This document shows, piece by piece, positions 49,011 through 61,623 of a stretch of 64,000 nucleotides of DNA. The notes beneath the pieces are model-generated. The model was not told the origin of the DNA. It did no database searches and was given only the letters and a program-made list of their open reading frames with translations. How positions within the stretch are numbered: the first letter of the stretch is position 1; each line of letters starts with the position of its first letter. This DNA is from Piper betle (taxonomy: Eukaryota; Streptophyta; Magnoliopsida; Piperales; Piperaceae), in assembly GCA_033002965.1 (NCBI GenBank), contig JAURVB010014861.1:62001-126000 (forward strand). Direction: 5' to 3'. The position numbers and the translations under genes are program-made.

Positions 49011-51309
49011 TTGGACCGTTGGATCAAAATCCAACGGTCCAAATCTTTCCTTGGTTTTTTCCCCTCCCCCCTTTTCTCCGGCACAGCGTGTTACCCCCCC
49101 TCCTCGCCGGATTCCGCCGCCCCGCCCCCGGCCCATCCCCCACCCTCCCGAGCGCCCCATCCCCCACCCCCCGGGCCGCCCGCTGGCCCAGCCGAGTTTC
49201 CCCTCACCCCCCCCCCGCCTGGGCGAGCCGCGACCCCCCTGCCTGGGCGAGCGGCGGCCCCCCGTGCCCGGGCGAGCGCGGCCCCCCCTGCCCGGGCGAG
49301 GCGCCCCCTGCCCGGCCGGCTGCCCCCGCCCGGTGCCGCGGCCCGCCCCTGCCCCTGTCCAAAGCGGTGGTCCCCCTGCCCCCGCCCGGCGCCGCGCCCG
49401 CCCCTGCCGCCGCAGTCCCCCTACCGACCACGCCCGCAGCCACGCCCCTCCCGTCCCCCCGCTGGCGGCCGGCGGCGAGGTCGCCGGCGGTGGAGCGGCG
49501 CGGCAGAACAATGGGTTGGCAAAGAAACAGGGGAGGGTAGTTTTGTAATAAAAATTTGACTCGCTCCCGACTCGAGTCAAAGTTTTTATTAGGAAATAAA
49601 TTTTAAAAAGAATAAAATAATTTCGTTAAAAAAAATTGACTCGATCCCGACTTGAATTAAGTTAATATTATGAAATAAATTTAAAAATAAAATAAAATAA
49701 TTTCATAAAAAAACTTGACTCGATCTCGAATCGAGTCAAGTTAATATTATAAAATAAATTAAAAAAAATAAAATAATATCGTAATAAAAACTTAACTCTA
49801 GTCGGGATCAAGTCAATTTTTTATTACGAAATAAATTTTAAAAAATAAAATAATTTCGTTAAAAAAATTTGATTCGATCTTAATTGGAGTTAAATTAGTA
49901 GTATGGAATAAATTTTAAAAAAATAATTTTGTAGTAAAAAGTTGACTTGAGTCGAGATCGAGTCAATAATATGAAATAAATTTAAAAAAATATAAAATAA
50001 TTTTGTAATAAAAAGCTGACTCGAACATGTGCGGGATCGAGTCAAGTTTTTATTATAAAATAAATTTATTACCGAATAAATTTTTATTAAAAATAAATTT
50101 TAAAAAAATAAAATAATTCCGTAATAAATTATTTTAACTCGAGTCGGGATTGAATAAAGTTTTTATTAAGAAATTATTTATTTAATTTTTTTTTGTCGCC
50201 GCCTCAGGGCTGGATGGGCCTGCTGGGAAATACATGGCGCCGATCTCATGTGGGACCAATAAAATTTTTATTACAAACTTATTTTATTTTTTAAAATTTA
50301 TTTCGTAATATTGACTCGATCTCGTGCAGGATCGAGTCAAATTTTATTACAAAATTATTTTATTTTATTTTTAAATTTATTTCATAATATTGACTCGATC
50401 CCGTGCGAGATCGAGTCAAGTTTTTATTATAAAAAAATTTTATTTTTTTAATTTATTTCGTAACGGGTGGAGAGGGGGTCAGGGGCGGCAGAAGGCGAGG
50501 CAGGGGGCCTGGGCCGGTGGAGGGCATGGGGGCAGCGGGTGTGGGGGGACGGGGGCAGGGTGTGGGTGGCGACAGGGAGGCGATCGGCAAGCGACGACGT
50601 CGGCGGGGAGCGGTTCAAATTTTTATTTTATGTTATTTTATTTTAAAAATTTATTTCGTAAAATTGACTCGAGTAAGGAGCGAGTCAATTTTTTATTTTA
50701 TTATATTTTATTTTTAAAATTTATTTCATAAATTTGACTCGAGTCGGGAACGAGTCAAATTTTTATTACGAAATTGCCATCGCTCCTCCGTTCCCCGTGG
50801 CGCCACCGCCGGCGGTGATGCAGTGACGCCGGCGTGGAGGTGGCCAGGGCAGCAGACGGCGGGGAGGAGCTCAGTCGACGTGCGGGGCGGCGGCAGGGGT
50901 GGGGGCGAAACGGGCGGCCGGGGAGGGTGGCGGAAACAGGGCAGGGGCGAGCGGGGCCGCGGCGGGGGTGGGGCGAAACAGGCAGCGGGGGGCGGGGAAC
51001 CGGACGGGGGTGGGGGGGAGGGCTGCGGGCAGGGGTCGGGCGGGGGCGAGGCGGCCGAAGGGGCGGCGGCGGAGGGGGCAGGGGGAAACAGGGGAGGTCG
51101 GCAGGAAGGCTGCGGGCGGGGGCGCGGCGGCGGACGGGGCGGGAGGAACCAGGGCAGGTGGGGGGGGAGGGCTGCGGGCGGAGGCGGGACGGGGCCGGGG
51201 CCAGGGCCGGGGGGCGGGGCGGCGCCGACGGGGCGTCGTGAACAGTGGTAGGAGGGAGGTTAAAAAAAAAATTATATCTGGGCCGTTGGATTTTCATCCA
51301 ACGGTCCAG
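49011..51309. mobile_element. Inner foldback element with palindromic ends
   Basis: The ends are TTGGACCGTTGGAT/ATCCAACGGTCCAA (49011-49042) and CTGGGCCGTTGGAT/ATCCAACGGTCCAG (51278-51309). Inside, a C-rich left arm (about 49065-49535) and a G-rich right arm (about 50775-51250) mirror each other in composition and order. Between them is an AT-rich array of GACTCG..CGAGTC units (49557-50770). Arms are much more diverged than in the first foldback. The same AT/GC junction module occurs at about 49540-49580 (minus) and 50735-50780 (plus). Confidence 0.7.
49557..50770. repeat. Array of about twelve GACTCG...CGAGTC units
   Basis: Units such as gactcgctcccgactcgagtc (49558), gactcgatctcgaatcgagtc (49716), gactcgagtaaggagcgagtc (50664) and gactcgagtcgggaacgagtc (50735) are separated by ttttattacgaaataaattt-like AT-rich linkers, spacing about 70-85 bases, in both orientations. 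One stretch (about 50190-50255 and 50465-50620) is interrupted by unrelated GC-richer sequence. Confidence 0.75.
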
Positions 51310-51317
51310 ATTTGATG

Positions 51318-51357
51318 AGCTGCAGTACGCTGCATTTTCATGCAGCGTACTGCAGCT
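51318..51357. repeat. Perfect 17-bp hairpin
   Basis: AGCTGCAGTACGCTGCA (51318-51334), loop TTTTCA, TGCAGCGTACTGCAGCT (51341-51357). It lies in the gap between the inner foldback and the right outer arm. A TA-rich stretch and a second, imperfect hairpin (gaagagc..gctcttc, about 51389-51430) follow. Confidence 0.9.
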
Positions 51358-52116
51358 ACTGCCTCTATATATATATATAGTAAAGTGAAGAAGAGCAAGG
51401 GGCAGAAAAATTTTTGCCCCAAGCTCTTCTGGGCCGTCCGATTATAAGGACGGCCCAGATTTCTTATTAAAAAAAATTTTTAATACGCGCCTCCGCCCCA
51501 CCGCCGCGTCGCCCCCTACCGCCGCCTTGTTGCGGCCACCGCCCCGCCACTGATGTCGCCGCCCTCCCCCTCCCCCTCCCTCCTCCTTGCTCCCCCGCGG
51601 CGGACGCCGCCACCCAGCCGCGGACTCCCGTCCGCGGCAAAAAGTTTTTTCCTCGTCGGGGCCGCCTCCCCCCTGCAGCCGCCCTGTCAAGGCCACCGCC
51701 CCGTTGCGAACGCTGCCGCCCTCCCTCCTCTTCGCTCCCCCGCCGCGGACGCCACCGCCCAGCCGCGGACGCCCGCCCGCGCCACAAAGTTTTTTTTCTT
51801 GTCGGGGCCTCTGCCGGCCAGATCTGGCAACAACTGGCTGGACCTGGCCGGGGACGGCCAGGTCCAGCCTGTCGCGGCCGGATCTGGCCGCGACTGACCG
51901 CCCACAACCGGCCGCAGCCCGCCCGCATCTGGCAGCAGCCAGATCTGGCCGTGGCGGGCGCCAGGGCAAGGGTCTGGGGGCGGGGGCCGTGGCAGGTGCC
52001 GGGGCAGGCCGGATCGAGGCAAAGGGTCGGCCACCCTCCCACGCCATGACGACGGCGCTCTGCCTCTGCCCCTCCATATGATCTTGGCCGTTAAATGCTA
52101 ATCCAACGGCCAAGAT

Positions 52117-53081
52117 TGTTCTCTCGCACAGCCAAGATGGCTGTGATTATATTAACCAGCTTGCAACTTTTTTAGAAACAAAGGAAGCTTTTTTTATTAG
52201 ACGTCTGAAATGAAGAGTAGAGATATGGAGAGAGTACAATGGAAGGCCCACCTCTATTAAAACCCATAAATGGAAGGCCTCTTTTCACCTCTCTCCTGAC
52301 CTGCCGAATCTTGACCCCATCTACTTAAAGAGACCAAAAATAAAGTAGGGACACGAGTCAAATAAAGCGAAACAAAGTCACGTGTTTCACACTTTCACAT
52401 ACTTCACCCCATTGAGGACTCCAAAAGATACTTGCATCGCCAATCGGGATATAAGTTATTAACTGCTCAAGTAAAGTTTAGGTAGAGTGGACCTTGTCCT
52501 ATTTAATCTTGCGTCGTATCGAACTCAAAAGTCGTAACAGCACCCACATCAACTCAGAGTTCAAGTGCTTGGAAAAAAAACTCAGAGTTCAAGTCGAATC
52601 ATGTGAACTCAAGATTGATCATAAAATGGTGATCAACTACGTTACGCTCTACCAATCTGCATTTAAGTCTTATTTCAGGAAGGAAATGGCCCCAGCTTAA
52701 AAAGAATGCAAAGAACTCCTCACTATTTTCCAGCACTCTTACAAGACGGCGAAACAAACGTGATAAGGTTTAACGTAAAATGGAAAAGAAATTTATCATG
52801 AAAAACAATCGCTCGTCTATTGGATGGAACAAGTATGACTTACTGGTTTAATTATATTGCTGATTACTAAAAGAAAAGGTGAACGAAATAAATACCTTCT
52901 TATTACCTTTTGGAATACAAGGATGGAGAATGTTGAAGTTATACAACAATAAAATATTAGCCACCTTGCTAAGACCATTCTGATATCTGATAGACGTCAA
53001 TTTAAGTTGGAACGGTTGACTGTTAATCAGTAACCATGAAACCTTGAAGAAACTTTCATCAGATCACGCTTCAGTTTACTA
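52117..53081. other. Intergenic sequence downstream of MCCA
   Basis: Unremarkable, moderately AT-rich. The right end should contain the MCCA 3' UTR. No gene is supported. Confidence 0.45.
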
Positions 53082-56000
53082 CTACTCATCCGATTCATCC
53101 TGGTCAAAAAAATTATCAAATTAAAGAAATATATAAAAACAGAGAAAATTACTATAAAAATATTTCTTCGACAAAATCTTCTCCAATAAGACACATGATC
53201 CAATAAGATACTGGGAACAAAGTATACTATTTAAGCCCATACGAATTGAAAAGGCATTCGCTACATATAAGGATCCATGAGTTTTCAACTTAATTCATGT
53301 ATATAAATGAAAGCATAAAATCAAATTTGTAGGCAATATCCTGTGAGTTACAACTGAGTCCTATCAAGCTAATATAATAGTTGAGTTAAAAGCTATGTGG
53401 ACTCAATTACAAAGAATAGCAAGGGTTTTAGAAGGTGGTAAAGTTGAATGAGTCCCACATTCATTGTTGCACATTTAGCAGACACTATTATTGCCATTAT
53501 GAAACACAACATAAAAAATTATAACAAATGGCATCTACAGGACAAACCAACTTCGATACCAGCAAACTAAAAATGTGCAACTAATTATTGGTGAAATGAA
53601 AAATTAGTGATCCCCAACAGTTTAAGACAAGGCATAGGAGGTATGCTACTAAATTTGATTGATCTGATGGGCATTTAAGTTCTAACAGAGGTGGAATTGT
53701 GCATGGCGAACCTTCACCATTCAATGGCATGGATCCAACATGCACGTCTCGACTTTAGGCTAAGATCAAGAGCAGTATGAACCAGACAAGTCCCTTTTTA
53801 TATAAAGCCAATTTTTGAAATGGTTATTTTGATGTGTTAAAACTTAAACCGTAAGATTTCAGAATATTCTAGCAAGCAATTGGCTGTTAAACTGTGCTTT
53901 TCCCAGCTTTCTCAAAAGATCATCTCTCTCATGCTATTGAGACCACAAGATCCATGATGGCAATCCTTATTCACTATCACTAACATGATGGACATGCTAC
54001 ACAATTTAAACTACAGAAAGATCATACCTTAATGGTCAATAGAACGCTGCTGTCTGCGATTTGCTGGCCAGGGGACACTAGAAGAGCACACACACAGCCT
54101 GCAGTTGGTGCTCTCACCACATGCTGAAAATAACCTTACTTTCATTCAGTTCCTTTAGGAAAACAGATATCAAAATAAAGGAAATACTCTTTATTTGGAC
54201 ATGCAACACTGACCTCCATTTTCATTGCTTCCAAGACTATAAGGGGCTGTCCTTCTGTCACTTTTTCCTGGTCTTTCACCAACACTTTAACCACCAGTCC
54301 GGCCATTGGAGCCAGTATGCTTCCTTGACAATGGGATACGGTCTGCACATTAGGCTTATGATCAGGGCCCTGACCATCAACACTAGAGCGCTCAATCATA
54401 ATAGTCTGTCTGAAGAGATGATGTTGCTCCCCACACCAGACATGTATGTATTTAAAGCGATCCTGATACATCAGAATGAAAACATCAGAGAGAAAGAGGG
54501 AGAGAGAGTCAAAATATTTGACTTATAAATTAATCCCTCATAGCGATTCGAAAAGGAGAAATCAATGCTAGCTATGGACCAACTCTCCATCAACCAAAAG
54601 CAATGATTTGGAACACATATACTTGCCCCTATAGAGTAACCACAACAAATTTCCCTTTCCTTTTCTCACTCCAGCCCAAACTAAAATCTCTACAAACCCC
54701 CTTTCCTTTTACATTTATGAAACGAAGACATCTTTGCATTTGACTAGAAGGAAACTATGTAAAGCAAACTATCAATAACTAAAGATCAGAGGGTTTTGCC
54801 AAAATGACTAAAAACAAATTCAACAGAACCTGATCCATCACAACTCACGTAAGAATAATTCTCAACAACTCAACCATGCAGAGAAAATAAATATGCAAAA
54901 AAGATTCAGCGTTAATCAGTATATATTTTCAACAGAAGTAACAAAAAGTTCCCATAAACTTCAAAATACACGATAGCATTAAAACAAAAACAACTAATTT
55001 GTACCTTATTGTATTGAGCCAGATTAACATTGCAGCAAACATTTTCAGCCTCAACTCTGAAAGCAAGATCGCCTAAATGGATAACTTTTATTTGGAGACC
55101 AGGAGAGTCATCATCATGCATCTAGCCACGTGAATAACTTTCAGAGTGGTGTAAAATAAATTTAAAAAATACAGGTAGGAATTACAAAAGGAATCGTCAA
55201 ATTAAAGAAAGGGGAAAGAAAAAAGGAAAGGAAAAAATAAAAAAACTATTTCACACAGCTACAACCCAAAAAACAAGCACGTCTAGTAAAATTCTGTCCA
55301 AAGCAAGTTATTTAAATCAAATTCATTTTATTCAAGGAATATGATATTTATATGAAAAGCAGTATGATCAAGAATGTAATGCAACCTACTATGTAAGACA
55401 TAATGAATATTACCTAATCTTTCTCTTTCTTTTAGTAGTATTTTAACCTCTATCACATAATTTGTATCAGTTTTATCACTACCTCAATGAAATAGATGCC
55501 ATTGGGATTGTATGTAACTTCCAGTCTGAAAACTTCTGGTTTGTCGGTCTGAAATTCACTTTCCCACTCGAGTTCCATTGTGTTTTTTGCATGGTGATTA
55601 AGTCGGAATGGTGGTTGAGCATACCATAACGAGAGCAAGTTATCCCTTCCTGTTTATGGAGATAGTTAAGACATTTTCTTGCTGAAAACAAATCATAATG
55701 ACTGCACCGGTCACTCACATCTTAGTTGCTGACAAGGAGGCTACTACCACACTTGTGTAGGTCACATCATAAGTATAAAGGATAAAGTTGAGCATCATAA
55801 AGACCATATATGAAGCTTAAATAATAATGATAGCAATTTTATTTATAAATGATGTGGTAAAGGTGGAGATCACAGCAAAGCACTAGATATAGCAAGAGCA
55901 AGTCGAATCTAGCCTTATAATAGATAAATTATGACTCCAACTGAAGATCTTTGGAAATGTATAACAAAGGTCATTTAGGGAAAATTAAACATTAACAAGA

Positions 56001-57787
56001 AGAAGCAAGGCACATCCAGATAAATATACCAGCATAGCTTTTCTGAGATGCAAGCTGTTCAAGGTTGCAAATGCATGAAGCAGCAAAAGCAGCAGTTCGT
56101 TTAGCAGACCCCAAGGTTTTCTTATCTATTTCTTTCGAGGAGTGCATGAAAAGATCATCCTTAAAGTGATCAATAAAATGTGTCTCAACCTGTCCGCTCT
56201 CAAATGCCCAATGTCGAGCAAGTGTTTGGAGGAAATTGATATTGGTAGGCAAACCTGCAACCTGAAACAGAAAAGCACCATCCTTTTTTTTCTATTAAAA
56301 GTATAGCTACTGTCTTTCTCAGAATGATAACCAAGTCATCAACAGCATCTCTACATGCTTCTCCTTCTAAATAATGATAAAGTTCATTCTTCTTTCAAAA
56401 AAGTAAAACACCAAGAGAAATTGGTTTGAATAACAGTATAACAAGAATGAAGAGTATTGCCAGTATAAATTGACATTAACCAAATTGCAATCCAAATGTA
56501 TACGGAAAACGGATGACCTGGAATTTCGATAGGCAACTCCTCATATTCATTAATGCGGCACTCCTATTTGCTCCGGATACTACTAGCTTAGCAATCATCG
56601 GATCATAATGCATGCTGACAGCATTTCCCTCTTCAACTCCAGTCTCAACTCGCACTAAGTCACAACAAATCAGAGAAGGTACCGGCAAATAAATATTGAA
56701 AGACACATCCAACTGACTTAGCTACCAGATGGTGAAACAGAAACAGGCCGATAATGATGGAGAATCCCTGCAGCCGGTAGAAATCCCTTTGGAACGTTTT
56801 CAGCATAAATACGAGCTTCAAAGGCATGGCCTGTAGAAAAGATCATAAAACTATAAAAGAAATTAGTCACACAAATAAATTTTTATGCACTCATTGTTTC
56901 AAAAAGAAGATTCTCAATAAAAGCCATCAATATAACATTTTTTAAAAAAAAAATCAAGTCAAGGCACGATGTTTCTAGTTGGATGAAAATTTCAAACACC
57001 ACTGTCCTGTGGCCATCGGCCTCTTGAGAAAGGAGCACTGTTCCCATGAACAAGCCGTGATAAAAAAGAACATCATTGATTACCTAATAAAGGAACCTCA
57101 GATTGAGCCAATGGAAGAAGCTCCCCATTTGCTACACGTATCTGCCACTCGACAAGGTCTTGTCCAACTATCATCTCTGTGACAGGATGCTCAACCTACA
57201 GCAACATTTAAATAATAACAACATATAAGCAACAAACTTTTTAAGATAACAAGATGATTATAAGATACACAATCATTAACCTGGAGTCGTGTGTTCATTT
57301 CCATGAAGTAGAATTCACCCGTCAAAGTATCCACTATAAATTCCACGGTTCCCGCATTGTGATAAAAAACTGCCTAAACAAAAGGTTAAAAGATTTTCAC
57401 AAGCTGTAATATATAATAGCCGACAGCTTTTATCCATTATGACCATTTTAATGGAATACCATCAATATGATCATCCATGGTCAGGGATAATAGTAGACTA
57501 AATTCAAAAATTGATCAATGAACATTACAAAAATACTAGATGTAAATTTGATAGATGACAAATATCATCACTAATTCACCAGACTGGGCAAAAGTTAGCA
57601 AACCCAACAAATTATAAGCTCTGAATTCGGGTTCTAACCTTACCAATTTTAATGTAAATAGTAGCAGGAAAAACAAAACTCCACCAATGCAAACTCTTCC
57701 ACTTGTAATCATCTAGAACCTAGTCTAGGATCCATGGCCCGCCCAGACAAGTGTGTGTATTAGGTGGAAGAAGAAGAAGAAGTAGCA

Positions 57788-57853
<66 letters not shown>

Positions 57854-60800
57854 ACACATTGCCCACAATTTCTGCTTAAGCCAAACTTATTCATTAGAGG
57901 CACAAAGAAAGAATGCTTTGATCAAATCCAACAGCAATGCTTAGATCAAACAATTCAAGTGTAGATCCTACTATGATAAGAAAGTATTGCGCTCGGTGAT
58001 TAGTCTACTGAAAATTTAAAATTAAGGGTTACAAAAACACATTGCTTGATGAATATCCTTCTATTGTTGTACCAAACTTTATAATAATTATTAATTTTTT
58101 TGGGGTAAAAAAAAATTGTTCCCAATCGAGGAAAACAAGAGCCACAAGGCCCTCAAAGTGCAATTTCCTGTTGACATCGCGAAGATTAGGTTCACTCACC
58201 CAAGCAGGAGTTTTTACTTAATTTGTTGCATTTAATTTCATTTAAGAACCATCCAATTTACAATTTAACCTTGACAATTGGTTCTCGTAAATGAGCAAAT
58301 ACTTGATCAGGGGAGAGATAAGCAGACCTTTGCTGCAGCTACAGCAGCTTCACCTAATTTTGTCCGAAACTCTTCCGTAATATTTGGCTGCAATTAAAAG
58401 TTTACATAACAAAAAATTAAAACATCCTATACTTAAAAATAAAAAAGTAAAGAACAATAAAATTTTAGAATTTCACCGCAGGAGCTTCTTCAATTATCTT
58501 TTGATGTCTTCTTTGCACACTGCAGTCCCTCTCATTCAAGTGTATTACATTACCATGCTTGTCCCCGAATATCTAAAAAGGCCATCATAAAATTAAAAAG
58601 TTAACAATTACAAACTTCCAATCAACGGATTGCCTTATCAACTACAGAACACACTTTAATAAACAAATATCACTACTCAAAAGGAAAAGCGCAATATCGA
58701 AAAAGGAGAACATAGTTTAATATTTAAAGTCCATAATATTTGGATAGAAAATTTAAATATCATCATCATGTTCCCTAACACTTAAAAATAAATATAAATG
58801 CAGCTATCAACATGACATAGAACTTGAAGCGCTCATGGTCTGTAAATAAGAGAATAATGTCCTTTAACTGTAAACCGTTTGATTTTCAGAAACACATTAA
58901 GCTCATCCATCTACTCAGAAGGGGGGATAATTTGGCACAAAGGTTTCTACTTTTTTTTAGTCAAAGTACATGGAGAAAAGTTTTATGCTGAATTCCATGG
59001 ACTAACCCGTCAACGAGAAATCATCAGATCAAAACACTAATTAACATAAATATTCCTGAGAAATTCACCTGGACTTCTATATGTCTTGGTCTAGTGATAT
59101 ATTTCTCCAGTAAAATTGTGTCTATGCCAAACGATGCAGCTGCTTCACGTTGGGCACTCAAAAAGGAGTCCACAAATTCTTCTGGTTCATGCACTATCCT
59201 CATTCCCTTAGTCGTAAATGATAAAACGCATACCATAAATCAGAAGAAAATTAAATTTGGCTATTCCTGCAAACAAATATAAAGCTACAACTATGTTTTC
59301 TCATAAAAAAATCTTAGCGTAAATATCAAGTTAATAAAAATGCAACAACTAACACATTCCAAGGCTGATCTTATTCACACGAAACTCTGATATAATTGTT
59401 GGATGTTCTACAATTGAGTGCTATTTAAAAGGAAGTTATGGAAATCTTGGTGGGCAAACCAAATATGTGGTAGGCGAAGAGCATACCTTGCCGCCGCCAC
59501 CATGTGTCGGTTTTATCAGCACTGGATACCCAATCTTATCAGCTTCGAACTTCATGAAGTCAATGTCCTGTTTACTTCCATGGTATCCAGGAACAAGAGG
59601 TACACCAGCTGCACCCATGATTCTCTTTGAAGCGCTAGCAATTGAAGAAACAACTGATGTCAATTTTCTATAAGATAACATCTTGAACTTCAGTTAGGTG
59701 AGTAAGATGGGAATGATATGCATTCTAAGTTTTAAAATAAATCCGACCATTGAAAAAAGTTCGACTGATGCATTTGCTAAGTGGCGAAACATTACCTCTT
59801 ATCACCCATGTCTCGAATAGCTGATGCTGGAGGGCCAATAAAAGTAAGTCCCTGGTCTTCACACAACTTGGCAAAATCAGCATTTTCCGACAGGAAACCA
59901 TATCCTGGATGGATTGCCTACATATTTCAATAGTAAAAAATACTGTAAGGTTATTCAAGAGACAGGATTGTAATGCACTAAAGGCCTCTTCCATCACAGC
60001 AAGTTTGCTCCACCATTAAGTTGGAGTGCTGATTCATGTTAGTTTCAAATACTTGACAGAGCATAAAAGATGTCAAAATTCACAAGCGTACCCATCAGAT
60101 ATATCCATTAGGCTAGTCATAACTACAGTCGTGCAAAGGAATATTATAATAAAAGGAAAAAAACGAACAACGAAAAACACTATCTCTTCCACCAGCCTTT
60201 TCCAATATTTGATCAACTGTAGCAGTAACACTGACAATCTTAGGATAACATAGTTGCTGAACGTAGCAATTATCTTCCAAGTTATTTGTTACTACTAGAA
60301 CAGCAGTAGTGGAAGCAATCAAAAACATCAAACAATACAACTACAGGAGAATCATGACCAAACTTCTTCAAGATAACAATGAAAACGCATGGTAAAGGAC
60401 TTAAGCAGCTGAACAAAAACTGCAAATCATTCCTCCTCACACCTAACTGGTCCATTGTTCAATCAATTTTAACAGTAACAACTCTAAGACAACAAACCGT
60501 GGTCACAGTAAATTTCAACCAAGAATTCAAACACCAGTAGCAATAGTAGAATTACAACAGTAGTAGTAGCAGCAATAAACATGGAAAGACATAACACCAA
60601 TACAAATTTAGCAACGCGAGAACAAGAGCACCGGCCCTATTGGAAGAAATGACAGCCGGTGGAGCATCAAATAATATCACTACACGACAACTACGATCAT
60701 ATACTACATCAAACAACAACGGTAATCAACAGAATGGAGCTCCCAGTACTACACAGGAGCAGCACAAACTACAAAACATCAAAAATTCAAACACATAAGC

Positions 60801-61202
60801 ATGATGATATAATTGATCAACAAAAAGGGGAACGGATATAGCGAAACACAAAACCTGAGCACCGGTCCTCTTGGCAGCATCAACAATGGCGGCGGCGTTG
60901 AGGTAGCTGGCCCGTGGGGGCGGGGGGCCGATCCACACCGCCTCGTCGGCGGAGCGCGAGTGCAGGCTATCCCGATCGGCGTCGCTATAGACGGCTACGG
61001 TCTGTATCCCGAGCCGCCGAGCCGTGCGTATGATCCGGCACGCTATCTCCCCTCGATTCGCGATCAGTATCTTCTCTATACACCCCTCACCGCCGGCGGC
61101 GGACGCGGCTGCGTCCGCCGGCCGAATGTACGAGCGCCACCGCTCGGCGGCGGTTCGCGGCGGAGGGAGGCGGAGATTGCGGCGGAGGGCGGCGGAGGCC
61201 AT
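53082..61202 (-). CDS. MCCA: 3-methylcrotonyl-CoA carboxylase alpha (biotin) subunit, mitochondrial
   Basis: Sixteen exons: 60855-61202, 59796-59917, 59487-59634, 59069-59206, 58477-58572, 58328-58387, 57281-57373, 57084-57195, 56726-56830, 56518-56654, 56030-56261, 55483-55649, 55005-55121, 54214-54462, 54028-54123, 53082-53099. All phases join into one frame of 745 residues, the family's length. The Arg-rich N-terminus ([20 protein letters not shown]) is a mitochondrial presequence. Biotin carboxylase follows: [61 protein letters not shown]. After a linker domain comes the biotinyl domain LEAMKMEHVVRAP, with the biotin lysine codon at 54220-54222. With the beta subunit it carboxylates 3-methylcrotonyl-CoA in leucine breakdown. 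The last exon (encoding DESDE) is the least certain call; intron 14 falls just after AMKME. No frame defects. Confidence 0.96.
57790..57852. repeat. Compound (TA)n(GATA)n microsatellite in an MCCA intron
   Basis: TA repeats to about 57823, then GATA repeats to 57852, inside the large intron between exons 7 and 6. Likely length-polymorphic. Confidence 0.9.
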
Positions 61203-61623
61203 AGTCGGCGATTCGAATTTCGATGGATTGGGCGGCGCGCGCTTCGGCGCATTTTTGTAGTGAAACAGCAGCTGACGTGGATTGAGATAAGCTCTTCGTG
61301 TCATCTCTTCGTTAAAGAAATAAAAAATAATAATACAAGTTGTCACATTTTTTTAAAAAACTTTTTTCAGAATATTTATTTTAAAATTTGGCTTTTTATT
61401 TAAATATTCAAAATAACAAACTTTAATCATAATTACCGCAGATAAAAGTGATTTTAATGATAGTCTCATAGAGAATATTGGCGGCTATTGATTTAATCAT
61501 AATTTAAGAAAGTTTTTGAAATTAATATTCGATCGAAAAAATTAAGAAACCAATTTGGAGCTATTATTCTATGATATATATATAAAAATATTATAAAATA
61601 AGTGTTCGCACAAATTTATGTTT
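61203..61623. other. MCCA upstream region
   Basis: GC-rich next to the start codon, quickly turning AT-rich. Probable leader and promoter, but no distinct TATA box could be assigned. Confidence 0.4.

Larger units (their letters stand above)
48161..52116. mobile_element. Outer inverted repeat pair enclosing a second foldback
   Basis: The arms 48161-48985 and 51429-52116 are reverse complements of roughly 0.7-0.8 kb with clear but diverged similarity, for example atcatatggaggggg..gaggcagagcg, gggagggtggccgaccctt, ggccggttgtgggcggtc and gcgaagaggagggagggcgg. Each arm is closed at both ends by a palindrome (48161-48195, 48946-48985; 51429-51458, 52081-52116). They flank the foldback at 49011-51309. 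The arms are extremely GC-rich, and the long frames on both strands have no known domain and biased Arg/Pro/Ala composition, so I read them as non-coding. Confidence 0.75.

Noticed and set aside
45611..51897. Many long open frames on both strands (100-256 codons) in the GC-rich foldback arms
   Set aside because: Composition is Arg/Pro/Ala/Gly-skewed, frames overlap on opposite strands, no domains are visible, and the inverted arms give mirror copies. High GC simply removes stop codons.
59436..59673. Plus-strand frames opposite MCCA exons
   Set aside because: Shadow frames; the minus strand carries the conserved biotin carboxylase sequence and matched splice sites.
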